23,371 nt of DNA from an uncultured Selenomonas sp. (GCA_937915915.1 CALGGN010000312.1:1-23371); one strand, 5' to 3'; numbered from the stretch's first letter, positions 7,169 to 14,416 are shown. The notes: generated from the sequence alone by a model not told the origin. Program-made: numbers and translations.

Positions 7169-8330
7169 GGAACAAAAAGCAAAAATCATCCGTTCTATTG
7201 GTGTGTCAAGATTCCTGTACAACCGATACATCGCTTACAACCGTCATTTATACAGGATGTACCAGCGCGGGTTGCTTGATGGCGAACAGAAACATTTTGT
7301 CACTGCCAACGATTTCGATAAGTATGTCAATCACAAGCTGAAAAAGGAACTCCCATGGATTGGCCAGTGCGGCGCAAAGGCTCGCAAGAAAGCCCTGGTC
7401 AATGCTGAACAGGCATTCAGGCGTTTCTTTGACGGAATATCAGGCTTTCCGAGATTCAAGAAAAAATCCAGTCAGGATGTGAAACTGTATTTCCCAAAGA
7501 ACAATAAAGGCGACTGGATGATATGGCGACACAAGATAATGATACCCACATTGAAACAGGTCAGATTGAAAGAATTTGGGTATTTGCCTGCAGGGGCTGA
7601 AGTCACCAATGGCACAGTATCTTATGTTGCTGGCAGATTCTATGTTTCCGTTGCAGCGGATATTGATGAAAAATCTAAGCACAACAAGGATTTGGAGACA
7701 TATTATTCTTTGCCGGCAAATGGAATAGGCATGGATCTAGGTGTGAAAGACCTTGCTGTTGTTAGTGATGGCAGAGTCTTCAAGAATATCAATAAGAGTT
7801 CGAAGGTCAAAAGACTGGAGAAACGGCTTCGGAGGGAGCAGAGGCGCCTTAGCCGAAAATATGAGTGCAAAAAGAAGAAAGGTGGGAAAACTGCTACTGT
7901 CTCTGCAAACATAGAAAAGCAAAAGCTAAAGGTACAGAAACTTCATCAGCGCATAACAAGAATCCGAGAGGACTATGAGAACAAGACAATCCATGAAGTA
8001 GTGAAGCAAAAACCACGCTTCATCACCGTGGAGGATTTGAATATCAAAGGCATGATGAAGAATCGGCATCTGGCAAAAGCTGTAGCGGCGCAGAGATTCA
8101 ATCACCTGGTAGCCAAACTGAGACGCAAAGCAGGAATCATAGGCATTGAACTTCGTGAGGTTGACAGATTCTACCCCAGCTCCAAAACCTGTCATGCTTG
8201 CGGGCATATACATAAAGGTCTGAAACTCAAAGAAAGAGTGTATGCTTGTCCTGAATGTGGCTATACAACGGACAGGGATTACAATGCTTCGCTGAATTTG
8301 CGGGATGCTAAGGAATATCGGGTGGCTTAA
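7122..8330 (+). CDS. tnpB: TnpB RNA-guided nuclease (IS607-associated, Cas12 ancestor family)
   Basis: 402 aa from ATG 7122 (MRPLLKAFK), chosen because TnpB proteins begin with this (K)AFK-type strand and because AAGGGG lies directly upstream; the frame is open further up to 7065 but that stretch is inside tnpA. The RuvC-like active site looks complete: D205 in GIGMDLGVKDLA, E304 in ITVEDLN, and D386 in DRDYNASLNL. A zinc ribbon has C357-x2-C360 and C376-x2-C379. An OrfB helix-turn-helix N-terminal domain precedes it (about 5-120). TnpB of IS200/IS605 and IS607 elements is established as an RNA-guided DNA endonuclease that uses the right-end omega RNA and favours retention of the element. Nothing visible suggests inactivation. 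Confidence 0.94.
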   Translation: MRPLLKAFKTEIAPTEEQKAKIIRSIGVSRFLYNRYIAYNRHLYRMYQRGLLDGEQKHFVTANDFDKYVNHKLKKELPWIGQCGAKARKKALVNAEQAFRRFFDGISGFPRFKKKSSQDVKLYFPKNNKGDWMIWRHKIMIPTLKQVRLKEFGYLPAGAEVTNGTVSYVAGRFYVSVAADIDEKSKHNKDLETYYSLPANGIGMDLGVKDLAVVSDGRVFKNINKSSKVKRLEKRLRREQRRLSRKYECKKKKGGKTATVSANIEKQKLKVQKLHQRITRIREDYENKTIHEVVKQKPRFITVEDLNIKGMMKNRHLAKAVAAQRFNHLVAKLRRKAGIIGIELREVDRFYPSSKTCHACGHIHKGLKLKERVYACPECGYTTDRDYNASLNLRDAKEYRVA

Positions 8331-8530
8331 CAACAAAAGCTCCGATATATGTACCGATGGCTAGTCGGGAACAGACTTGCCTCCTTGCGTAGCAAGGAGT
8401 GTGATGTCAACGCCTTCGGAGTGCTATGCAAACGCTAGTAGCCTGCCCTTCGGGACGGCGAGAGCGAGCACGATGAACAAGGAATATTTCTAAGACATAT
8501 ACACTTTTGTCTATGTTTTTAGTAGCAGAA
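8331..8530 (+). ncRNA. Putative omega RNA (reRNA) scaffold at the IS607 right end
   Basis: The region between the tnpB stop and the right end has no gene but strong secondary structure. There is a perfect 8-bp hairpin CTCCTTGC (8381-8388)/GCAAGGAG (8392-8399) with loop GTA, a short CCGA/TCGG hairpin (8354-8368), and CCC-TTC-GGG (around 8446-8454) flanked by further GCC/GGC pairs. In TnpB systems the guide RNA is processed from the tnpB 3' end and right end, with the guide taken from flanking DNA, so the guide here would be the bases just past the right edge (about 8515-8560). Exact ends are unknown. Confidence 0.6.
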
Positions 8531-9047
8531 ATACAAAGAATCCGCGCAAGACGCTTTGAATCGAGGACTTGACATTTCTTCCGCCACGTGGGTGAAAGTA
8601 GCAAACGGTATAGTTACGGATATTGACATGGATGCTTACCCTGCCGTCACCACTCGCATGAAAGCGGCTCCCGCCTTCGACAAGCTGGATTTAAGCTCCG
8701 CCGAAAACGACGAGTTCGGCACGACGGAAAACGCCCCCAAGCATTTTTCGACTATCTCTAAAGCCTACGAAACCAAAAAGGGCGAAATGGCTGACAGCAA
8801 GATGATAAATCTGATGAATCCCCTGCATTTCATCGGTACGAACAATTCGACCGTCGCAAAACATTATCGCATACGCCACGGTGCCGTTGACAGGGACACA
8901 GCCTTGGCCGTTCCCGCCATATTAGCGTTGAAACTCTCCATGAACGGTGTTCATGTGGACTTCTTTTCACCTTGGAATCGCGGACACAGCGGGGATTATG
9001 ACTTGCCGGAACTTTTCGACTGGATGGATAAAATCTGCAAGGAATAG
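8526..9047 (+). pseudogene. 3' remnant of a tannase-like alpha/beta hydrolase (subtype B tannase/esterase)
   Basis: An open frame runs from 8526, right at the IS607 right end, to the stop at 9045-9047; the only start in the track of this frame is a poor TTG at 8556 without a ribosome binding site. The protein text resembles the C-terminal third of subtype-B tannase and related esterases: LNRGLDISSATW, then AAPAFDKLDLSSAENDEFG, the RHGAVDRDT segment that would hold the triad Asp, and FSPWNRGHSGDYDLPELF with the triad His. The family is usually near 450-600 aa and the nucleophile Ser (G-x-S-x-G) with the whole N-terminal part is missing. The left flank of the IS shows no matching N-terminal half, so the loss involved a deletion or rearrangement, not just insertion. 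It is almost certainly non-functional. The family name is from memory of conserved motifs; another esterase clade is possible. Confidence 0.72.
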
Positions 9048-9061
9048 GGAAGTGATTATCC

Positions 9062-9694
9062 ATGACGTTGCGCTGGCGTTACACCGTTCTGTTCTTTGGC
9101 GTAATAGCTCAATCAGCGGGGATTGCCCTAGTGGTGAAAAGTTTTCTTGGCACATCTCCCATATCCAGCGTCCCTTATGTCTTGAGTCTTATCATTCCCT
9201 TTACCTTCGGGCAAACCACCTTTGCGGTCAATATGTTGTTTATCATGGGACAAGTAGCTCTTCTTCGTCGAAAATTCCAAAAAGTACAGTTCCTTCAGAT
9301 TCCCGTAACCATAGTATTTGCATTTTTCATTGATATATTTATGGCTATATTTGCAAATGTCCTGCCGGAATTTTACCTTTGGAAGCTCGTTGTGCTTATG
9401 CTGGGAGCTACGCTTGTATCTCTTGGCGTAGCTCTTCAGGTGATTGCTAATGTGCTTATGCTCTCCGGCGAAGGCATCGTCTATGCAATAAGTCAAGTTT
9501 TTAGGATTGATTTTGGCAAAGTGAAAACGGCGTTTGACTGTTTTCTGGTTCTATCCGGGGTCTTGCTGTGCGTGATTTTCTTGCCGTCCATTGAGGGGAT
9601 TCGCGAGGGAACTTTGATCTCAGCCTTGGTGACAGGCTCAATCGCTCGCTGGTTCATTCGTCATTTTAAGCTACGTGGTTGGCTAAAAAAATAA
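9062..9694 (+). CDS. YczE/YyaS/YitT-family integral membrane protein
   Basis: 210 aa, highly hydrophobic, with five or six membrane segments (approximately residues 7-28, 36-50, 55-68, 78-98, 107-127, 155-175). The start ATG at 9062 is preceded by GGGAAG (9048-9053) and lies 14 bases after the stop of the esterase remnant, so it was probably its operon partner. The N-terminal pattern (GVIAQSAGIALVVKSFLGTS, then PYVLS) and the later ALQVIANVLMLSGEGIVYAI stretch fit the YczE/YitT-like membrane protein family (COG2364), in which the molecular function is unknown. Length is normal, with no disruption, so it should be intact even though its upstream neighbour is broken; what promoter now drives it is unclear. 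It may be read from the IS element. Confidence 0.78.
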   Translation: MTLRWRYTVLFFGVIAQSAGIALVVKSFLGTSPISSVPYVLSLIIPFTFGQTTFAVNMLFIMGQVALLRRKFQKVQFLQIPVTIVFAFFIDIFMAIFANVLPEFYLWKLVVLMLGATLVSLGVALQVIANVLMLSGEGIVYAISQVFRIDFGKVKTAFDCFLVLSGVLLCVIFLPSIEGIREGTLISALVTGSIARWFIRHFKLRGWLKK

Positions 9695-9706
9695 GCTGAC
9701 GGTATA

Positions 9707-9901
9707 GTGGTCAATCAATACGCCGGAGGAAGCATTCAAAGACGACATCCCATACCCCGTAACGATGCACCCTTTATGACGAAAGGAAGTCAGCCGACCG
9801 ATGCAGGTAATTTTATTTTCGATGATGTCGAATATGCTGATTTCTTAAAAAAAGAACCATTGGCAAGGAAATATATTTTTTTATTTAAAATTTATTTCTG
9901 A
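9707..9901 (+). pseudogene. Fragment of an MmeI/YeeA-type DNA methyltransferase (target-recognition region)
   Basis: A 64-codon open stretch beginning GTG with no ribosome binding site. Its text (NDAPFMTKGSQPTDAGNF, then FDDVEYADFLKKEPLARKYI) resembles the part of class IIL/MmeI-like methylase-nucleases and YeeA-type methylases that reads P-x-M-x-x-G-x-x-P-T-D-G-G-N ... EEP-x-A-x-K-Y-I, at the start of the target-recognition domain. Those proteins are about 900 aa or more, so this is a small internal relic. After KYI the frame degenerates to an AT-rich tail (FLFKIYF) and stops, where intact relatives continue with a GA-x-EF-I segment. It indicates a lost restriction-modification gene. The identification is by motif memory only and the fragment is short. 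Confidence 0.55.
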
Positions 9902-9938
9902 ACAGTTCCTATGAATGAAGTCTATGCTGCATAAAGCA

Positions 9939-9967
9939 TTGAATGCAATGCTGGAACATGGTACAAT
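9939..9967 (+). promoter_or_regulatory. Promoter of the 45-codon mini-gene
   Basis: -35 TTGAAT (9939-9944), 17-base spacer, -10 TACAAT (9962-9967), followed by AAAGGAGG (9973-9980) and ATG at 9988. Five bases of leader before the ribosome binding site leave room for a normal short 5' UTR. Confidence 0.68.
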
Positions 9968-9987
9968 AAGGCAAAGGAGGCGATACT

Positions 9988-10125
9988 ATGAACATGCAAG
10001 AAGTTGCAAGGCTCATTGAAGGCTTGCGGGAACTTGGCTTGACAGGTGATGAAGTAACCGATTTTCTGCTATGGATCGAAACGGGAGATAAAACGAAGCT
10101 ACCGAAGAAGGCAAAAGAAGCATAG
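9988..10125 (+). CDS. Small hypothetical protein, 45 aa, with its own promoter and terminator
   Basis: Starts ATG 9988, with an ideal AAAGGAGG seven bases upstream, and stops TAG at 10123. The protein begins MNMQEVARLIEGLRELGLTG, followed by DEVTDFLLWIETGD and a Lys-rich end. It looks like two amphipathic helices (about 3-15 and 21-31) plus a basic tail, without a signal peptide or membrane segment. The pattern LxxGLRxxGLxxDEVxDFLLWIETG reminds me of small uncharacterised Firmicutes ORFs, but I do not recognise a named family. The promoter before it and the terminator after it make it a self-contained transcription unit, too complete to be an accident. A role is unknown: a small regulator, half of a toxin-antitoxin pair or phage-derived peptide are possible, and nothing in the sequence decides. 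Confidence 0.72.
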   Translation: MNMQEVARLIEGLRELGLTGDEVTDFLLWIETGDKTKLPKKAKEA

Positions 10126-10133
10126 ATTTCGCG

Positions 10134-10160
10134 GGAGTCATCGAAGGATGGCTCCTTTTT
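10134..10160 (+). terminator. Rho-independent terminator of the mini-gene
   Basis: Stem GGAGTCATC (10134-10142), loop GAAG, GATGGCTCC (10147-10155), nine pairs with one G-U, followed by TTTTT (10156-10160). It starts 8 bases after the mini-gene stop and faces the convergent DUF445 operon. Confidence 0.87.
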
Positions 10161-10224
10161 CATGGAACAATAAACGCTAAGAAGGGTTCAAATTTTTAGG
10201 AAACACTGATTAAATGAGCTTCCT

Positions 10225-11517
10225 TTATACAATCTGCAGGCACAGGAACAGCACCAGCCCGATGCCCGAGCCGACGATGGAGCCGTTCATCCGGATCCAG
10301 AGCAGATCCGGCTCCACCTTGTCGTAGACCAGATGATTGAGCTGATCGTCCGTCAGCCGATCCAGCACATTCGTAACCACGACCCCGACCAGGCTCTGCG
10401 CATGGAGAGCCGAGCGTGCCAGCAGGTCATACAGGAAATGCTCCACGCTTTTGCGGAGGGTTTCGTCCGCCTGCAATAGTTTCAAGGCGCGATGATACTC
10501 CGAAGTGAACACCTCCAGCAAGCGCAAACGCACCACCGGCAGGTTTTTCATGGTCTTCTCCGCATCCTCCGCTCCAAGGAAATCCGCCTGCATATGCTCC
10601 AGCGCGCGTGACACAGCCTCTTCCAGCGGCAGCTCTTCCACCAAGGCATCACGCAGATTCCCCGCCAGCTTCCGAAATTCCTGCGACTGCCCAAGTTCCT
10701 CCGTCTTTTCATAGAACAGCTGCAAGATCTCCGACTGCAGCTCCGAGTCCCTTGTCCCAAGCGAATCGAGCATCGAGAGGATCTGCCGCTGCATGAGCGC
10801 GGCGGCCTCCTCGTAATTCACCAGATCCAATGCCTGTGCAAAGCCCGCCATGAGCATTCCCATCGGGCTTTTGACCTTCTCCTCCTCATATGCTTCCAGC
10901 ATCGACTGCAGGCTCTTCCTGATCTCCGGACGCTCCGCATAGGCATGTGCCGCGGCAGCCAGACGCTCCAAGATATCCTTGTCGCGTCCGCTCGCCTTCA
11001 TCCATGCACCGCAGGCCTGCAGCATGCTCAACGCAGGAGCCTCCCGGAGCGCGTGCCTCAGTTGCTCCGACAGGAACTTTGCCTGCTGTCCGCGATCCTG
11101 CTGCAGCAAGAGATCTCTGGTATACTGCAGCAGACGGCGCAGCATCTGTTCCTTCGTTTCCTTCTGATCCAGCCATTCCATGAGCATGGGCATCAGGTGA
11201 AGCTGCCCCAGATGGCGGAAGATCTTTCTGCGGGAAAAGAATTCCTTCTGCACCATCGTGACAGACGCCTTGACAAACTCCTTGCGCCGATTCGGCAGGA
11301 TCGCCGTATGATAGGGAAATCCGAGGGGCTTGCGGAAAAGCGCCGTCACAGCGAACCAGTCCGCGATCCCGCCCACCAGCGCCGCCTCGGAAACGAACAG
11401 GAACCCATCGGCAACGACTCTGTCCGGATAGGACAGATGCAGGCAGAGGGAAAGCAAAAACACAGCCGCCGCAAACATGAGCGTCTTGTCGGCCTTGTTC
11501 CAACCCGACCAGATCAC
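10225..11517 (-). CDS. DUF445-family membrane protein (YjiN-like), second of a tandem pair
   Basis: About 430 aa with GTG start at 11517. I chose it because its GTGA overlaps the stop TGA of the upstream paralogue by four bases and AAAGGA lies ten bases before it; a GTG at 11526 is the alternative, but too close to that site. The protein has a membrane segment near the N-terminus, the family hallmark GGIADWFAVTALFRKPLG (about 50-67), a long helical middle, and a C-terminal membrane helix after WIRMNGSIVGSG. This is the DUF445 architecture (COG2733, YjiN/YheB relatives), whose biochemical function is unknown; a membrane or division-associated scaffold is only a guess. It is the downstream partner of a similar protein of nearly equal size, so the pair may form a heteromer. 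No clear terminator follows before 10160. Confidence 0.88.
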   Translation of the reverse strand: MIWSGWNKADKTLMFAAAVFLLSLCLHLSYPDRVVADGFLFVSEAALVGGIADWFAVTALFRKPLGFPYHTAILPNRRKEFVKASVTMVQKEFFSRRKIFRHLGQLHLMPMLMEWLDQKETKEQMLRRLLQYTRDLLLQQDRGQQAKFLSEQLRHALREAPALSMLQACGAWMKASGRDKDILERLAAAAHAYAERPEIRKSLQSMLEAYEEEKVKSPMGMLMAGFAQALDLVNYEEAAALMQRQILSMLDSLGTRDSELQSEILQLFYEKTEELGQSQEFRKLAGNLRDALVEELPLEEAVSRALEHMQADFLGAEDAEKTMKNLPVVRLRLLEVFTSEYHRALKLLQADETLRKSVEHFLYDLLARSALHAQSLVGVVVTNVLDRLTDDQLNHLVYDKVEPDLLWIRMNGSIVGSGIGLVLFLCLQIV

Positions 11518-12755
11518 AGTCCCCACATCCTTTCCAATCCCCAGACGATCAAGTAAAGCCCCATGCCGACCAATGCGCCCACCACGGATCCATTGATCCG
11601 AATCATTTGCAGATCATCCGCTACTTTTCCCTCCACGAAATCCGTCAGGCTGTCGTCGTCCATCTCATCCAGCCGTTCGCGTATCAAGCCCGGAATCAGA
11701 TTGTGGTGTTTTCGAAGCTCTTCCTCCAGAAAATTCTTCACAAAACGGTCAAACTGCGCCTGCATTTCCGCGCTTTCCACGAATGCATCGATGCGCCGCT
11801 TCAGAAACAGGTGTACCTGCGGCAGCCAAAAGGGATTTTCTCCCTTCACCTGATGCTCCAGCCAATCCGCCAGATATCCGCCGATATCCAGCCCCTCCAG
11901 ATAATGCTCATGCCATCCGTGGAACAGCGCGGCAATCTCAGGCTCATGGGCCAGCCTCCCCATCAGGGACGCAAATCCGGCCTTCAGGGAGGCGTGCGCT
12001 TCTGTATCATCGACGCGCAGCTCCTCCAGATAAGCAATCAGCCGTTCATTGAAAATATCCCGTATCCTTTCATCCGAAAGATCCAGCGCGGCCAGCACAA
12101 AAGCACGTCCTGCGGACTCGCCCTCATAGGCGTTTCGCAAAATGCGGATATTCTCCAAAAGCACCGTTTGGATGGCAGGCGCATCCAAAACCTGCCGACC
12201 AATGTCCAAAAGCGTCATGAGCACCTGATGGCCGTGCCTTTCCTCGGCCAAAAGGGACAAAATATCCGTCGCGACACGCTCCAGCGCAACGCCCGACAGT
12301 GCCTCGCGCACAGCAGGAGCCAAGGATTCCGCCATGCGTCGGCTGTCCATGCTGTTCACCGTCCGCAGCAGCACGGTATCCACAAGTTCCTGCACCCGCT
12401 CACGCCCGCCCCGATGCTCCAGATAATCCACCAGCAGCGCTGCGGCGTTCTCCCTCCGCACGACCTGCATGATATTGTCCACGCTCAAAAGATCCTCACT
12501 GGAAAACTCCACGATGGAATCCATGATACGCGCACGATTGCGACGCAGGATCTCCGTCCGGTAGCTGATGCCGAGGGGCTTTCGGAACAGCGCCGTGACA
12601 GCGAACCAGTCGGCAAGTCCGCCAATCACAGCCGCCAAAAAACCGTGATGCACCAGCCCCCACCCAAAGCCTCCCGCCGCAGCTGCAGGCAGCGTGCCCG
12701 TAAATCCTAAGGCGCTGATCAGCAATGCAAGCGTCGCCTTGTTTTTCTTCTGCAA
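11514..12755 (-). CDS. DUF445-family membrane protein (YjiN-like), first of a tandem pair
   Basis: About 413 aa. The TTG at 12755 is preferred as the start because AAGGGG (12770-12765) is nine bases upstream; a TTG at 12773 in the same frame has its AAAGGA only two bases away. After a short KKNK basic start, residues about 8-45 are membrane-associated, followed by GGLADWFAVTALFRKPLG, the same signature as the next gene. The middle is a long alpha-helical stretch and the end has MIRINGSVVGALVG plus a terminal membrane helix. The two paralogues align along their length at both ends, implying an old duplication. A plausible leftward promoter lies 50 bases upstream, and the WbaP terminator isolates this operon from the polysaccharide locus. 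Function is unknown. Confidence 0.88.
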   Translation of the reverse strand: MQKKNKATLALLISALGFTGTLPAAAAGGFGWGLVHHGFLAAVIGGLADWFAVTALFRKPLGISYRTEILRRNRARIMDSIVEFSSEDLLSVDNIMQVVRRENAAALLVDYLEHRGGRERVQELVDTVLLRTVNSMDSRRMAESLAPAVREALSGVALERVATDILSLLAEERHGHQVLMTLLDIGRQVLDAPAIQTVLLENIRILRNAYEGESAGRAFVLAALDLSDERIRDIFNERLIAYLEELRVDDTEAHASLKAGFASLMGRLAHEPEIAALFHGWHEHYLEGLDIGGYLADWLEHQVKGENPFWLPQVHLFLKRRIDAFVESAEMQAQFDRFVKNFLEEELRKHHNLIPGLIRERLDEMDDDSLTDFVEGKVADDLQMIRINGSVVGALVGMGLYLIVWGLERMWGL

Positions 12756-12802
12756 TCCACACAGCCCCTTCAAAATCCTTTACATCCACATCTTTCACAC
12801 CA

Positions 12803-12831
12803 ATTATAATGCAATGGATTCTTTTTTTCCA
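12803..12831 (-). promoter_or_regulatory. Putative promoter of the DUF445 operon
   Basis: On the minus strand: TGGAAA (12831-12826), 17-base spacer, TATAAT (12808-12803). The -10 box is perfect and the -35 matches TTGACA at four of six bases. It lies between the WbaP terminator and the first DUF445 gene. Confidence 0.5.
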
Positions 12832-12845
12832 GTCCATCACACCCC

Positions 12846-12873
12846 AAAACGAAAAGGAAGGCACACGCCTTCC
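12846..12873 (-). terminator. Rho-independent terminator of the polysaccharide operon
   Basis: On the minus strand: GGAAGGC, loop GTGT, GCCTTCC (12873-12856), followed by TTTTCGTTTT (12855-12846). It starts 9 bases after the WbaP stop. On the + strand no T-run follows, so it works leftward. Confidence 0.87.
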
Positions 12874-12882
12874 CCTGTATTC

Positions 12883-14298
12883 TCAATATGCGCCGCGCTG
12901 AGCAAAAACCGCCTTGACGGTCTTGAACAGGTACATCAAATCAATCCAGACCGACCAATTCCGCACATACCATGTATCCATCGCCACTCGCTCCTCGTAG
13001 GTCGTGTCGCTTCGCCCGCTGACCTGCCACATTCCTGTGATGCCGGGCAGAACCATGTAGTATTCGCGGATATTTTCCTTATAGCGGGGAATCTCCTCTG
13101 TCACGATGGGCCGTGGCCCCACAAGGCTCATATCCCCCCGAAGCACATTCCAGAGCTGCGGGAGCTCATCCAGGCTGGTCCTTCTCAAAAAGGCTCCCAA
13201 GCGCGTTACACGCGGATCATGGGTCAGCTTGAAGCTTTCCTCCCACTCCTTCTGCGCCTCAGGATTCTTTTCCAAATACTCTTTCAGCAGCTCCTGCGCG
13301 TTCGGCAGCATGGTCTGGAATTTATAGCAGGGAAACAGCTTCCCATCCTTCCCCACACGTTGATGAGTAAAAATCACGTGTCCCCCGTTGTCAATTGCCA
13401 CCCAAATCGTCAGAAACAACAAAATGGGTGAAATCAAAAAACCGCCGAATATGGTACAGACCAAATCAAAGATCCGCTTGAACAGCCGATTATACCAGCG
13501 TGCCAGGTTATTTCGGAGATTCAGCACGAGAATCTTCTCGCTGAACAGCACGCTGGCATCTACGCCGGCCATCGGCGTGCCGATCAAATCGGGCACAAAG
13601 GAAATATCCTTCACGTGGGGCTGGATTTCAGCAATCATCGTTTGAAGATATTCCTTGGAAATTCCGGGAGCCGCTATAATCACCCGCTGGATATTGGTCA
13701 TTTTGACAATACGCGAAGCATTATCGAAGCCCCCCATCATCCGCAGCCTGTGAGGAAGCCGCTCCGAAACAGGATGGTCGTCCACCACGCCCACAACATC
13801 ATAGCGGTAGCCCAAATCGCCATCCCAAAAGCGGAGCAAGTGCTCCGCCGTCCTGCCGGCGCCTATCAGCAGCACCGGTTCGTAAAAGATGTGATAATGC
13901 TTCATACACTTCAGGACGATATAGCGCGTAAGATAAATACTGCATAAAATAGATAATCCAAAGAGTACCACAAACAATCGGGATGCCTGATCCCCTGCTT
14001 TCAAAAAGTAAATCAGGATGATCGAGGTGCCCCATCCAGCCATCACCGACTTGAAGATATCACGCATGGTGTCCGCGATGGGCTGCGCCTGCCGATAAGT
14101 ACGGGAATGATTCAAAAATATCAGGAAGAGAAGCGGCACCCACCCATAGATATACGCATCACTATACATATAGGATGAATGGCGCCAAAAGTCCATCACA
14201 TCCCGCAAAAAAAAAGCAATATGTTCAGCCACCACAACAGCGACATAATCCATCACAATGAACAACGCAGGAAAGTAGTCCTGAAAAAATTTTTTCAT
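12883..14298 (-). CDS. wbaP: Undecaprenyl-phosphate sugar-1-phosphate transferase, WbaP type
   Basis: Initiating enzyme of glycan assembly: moves a hexose-1-phosphate from its nucleotide sugar to undecaprenyl phosphate on the inner membrane. Start ATG 14298 (MKKFFQDYFPALF) gives 471 aa, the normal WbaP length; the frame extends to 14361 but that part is poor in hydrophobic content, and AAGGGAG lies 12 bases upstream of the chosen start. Four or five N-terminal membrane helices (to about residue 130) are followed by a nucleotide-binding-like domain with GAGRTAEHLLRFW, a membrane hairpin, and the C-terminal sugar-transferase catalytic domain (PF02397) with RVGKDGKLFPCYKFQTM, SLDELPQLWNVLRGDMSLVG, GPRPIV and PGITGMWQVSGRS. 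Full WbaP layout favours galactose-1-P or glucose-1-P as substrate, but the sugar cannot be read from sequence. Last gene of the locus. Confidence 0.9.
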   Translation of the reverse strand: MKKFFQDYFPALFIVMDYVAVVVAEHIAFFLRDVMDFWRHSSYMYSDAYIYGWVPLLFLIFLNHSRTYRQAQPIADTMRDIFKSVMAGWGTSIILIYFLKAGDQASRLFVVLFGLSILCSIYLTRYIVLKCMKHYHIFYEPVLLIGAGRTAEHLLRFWDGDLGYRYDVVGVVDDHPVSERLPHRLRMMGGFDNASRIVKMTNIQRVIIAAPGISKEYLQTMIAEIQPHVKDISFVPDLIGTPMAGVDASVLFSEKILVLNLRNNLARWYNRLFKRIFDLVCTIFGGFLISPILLFLTIWVAIDNGGHVIFTHQRVGKDGKLFPCYKFQTMLPNAQELLKEYLEKNPEAQKEWEESFKLTHDPRVTRLGAFLRRTSLDELPQLWNVLRGDMSLVGPRPIVTEEIPRYKENIREYYMVLPGITGMWQVSGRSDTTYEERVAMDTWYVRNWSVWIDLMYLFKTVKAVFAQRGAY

Positions 14299-14396
14299 GA
14301 AAACGCAGCACTCCCTTCTTCGCATCGTTGCATTCATCATAGGTGGGTCAATCGAAACCATGTACGGTCAGCATGGGAGTGCCGGCATTGGCCACC

Positions 14397-14415
14397 GAAC
14401 AGTTAGGAACTGTTC
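14397..14415 (-). repeat. Perfect hairpin just after the phosphomutase stop
   Basis: GAACAGTT (14397-14404), loop AGG, AACTGTTC (14408-14415): 8 bp perfect stem, two bases past the stop codon of the phosphomutase on the minus strand. No T-run follows leftward, so it is more likely an mRNA-stabilising or weak attenuating structure than a terminator. Confidence 0.4.
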
Positions 14416-14416
14416 C

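Larger units (their letters stand above)
6449..8543 (+). mobile_element. IS607-family insertion sequence (tnpA + tnpB + structured right end)
   Basis: The element carries an IS607-type serine recombinase overlapping a tnpB. Both ends share the motif ATAGACAAA: directly at 6471-6479 and inverted (TTTGTCTAT) at 8506-8514. An outer 8-bp inverted pair, GGATTCTT at 6449-6456 and AAGAATCC at 8536-8543, may mark the limits, but it could be chance: coding sequence of the truncated esterase already appears to run from about 8526, so the true right edge may be nearer 8515-8530. IS607 elements make no target duplication, so the edges cannot be fixed by repeats. Base composition is more AT-rich than the flanking housekeeping genes, in line with acquisition. 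Confidence 0.8.

Noticed and set aside
9900..9911. GAACAGTTCCTA, repeated in inverted form around 14397-14416
   Set aside because: A 12-base match between two places is expected by chance in 23 kb on two strands, and no further similarity surrounds it.
10198..10222. GGAAACACTGATTAAATG-type sequence that resembles some IS ends, with TTCC at the far side
   Set aside because: Only the outer four bases pair and no transposase fragment or second end was seen nearby.
11607..12710. 367-codon + strand frame opposite the first DUF445 gene
   Set aside because: Shadow of the minus-strand gene, without ribosome binding site or domain.
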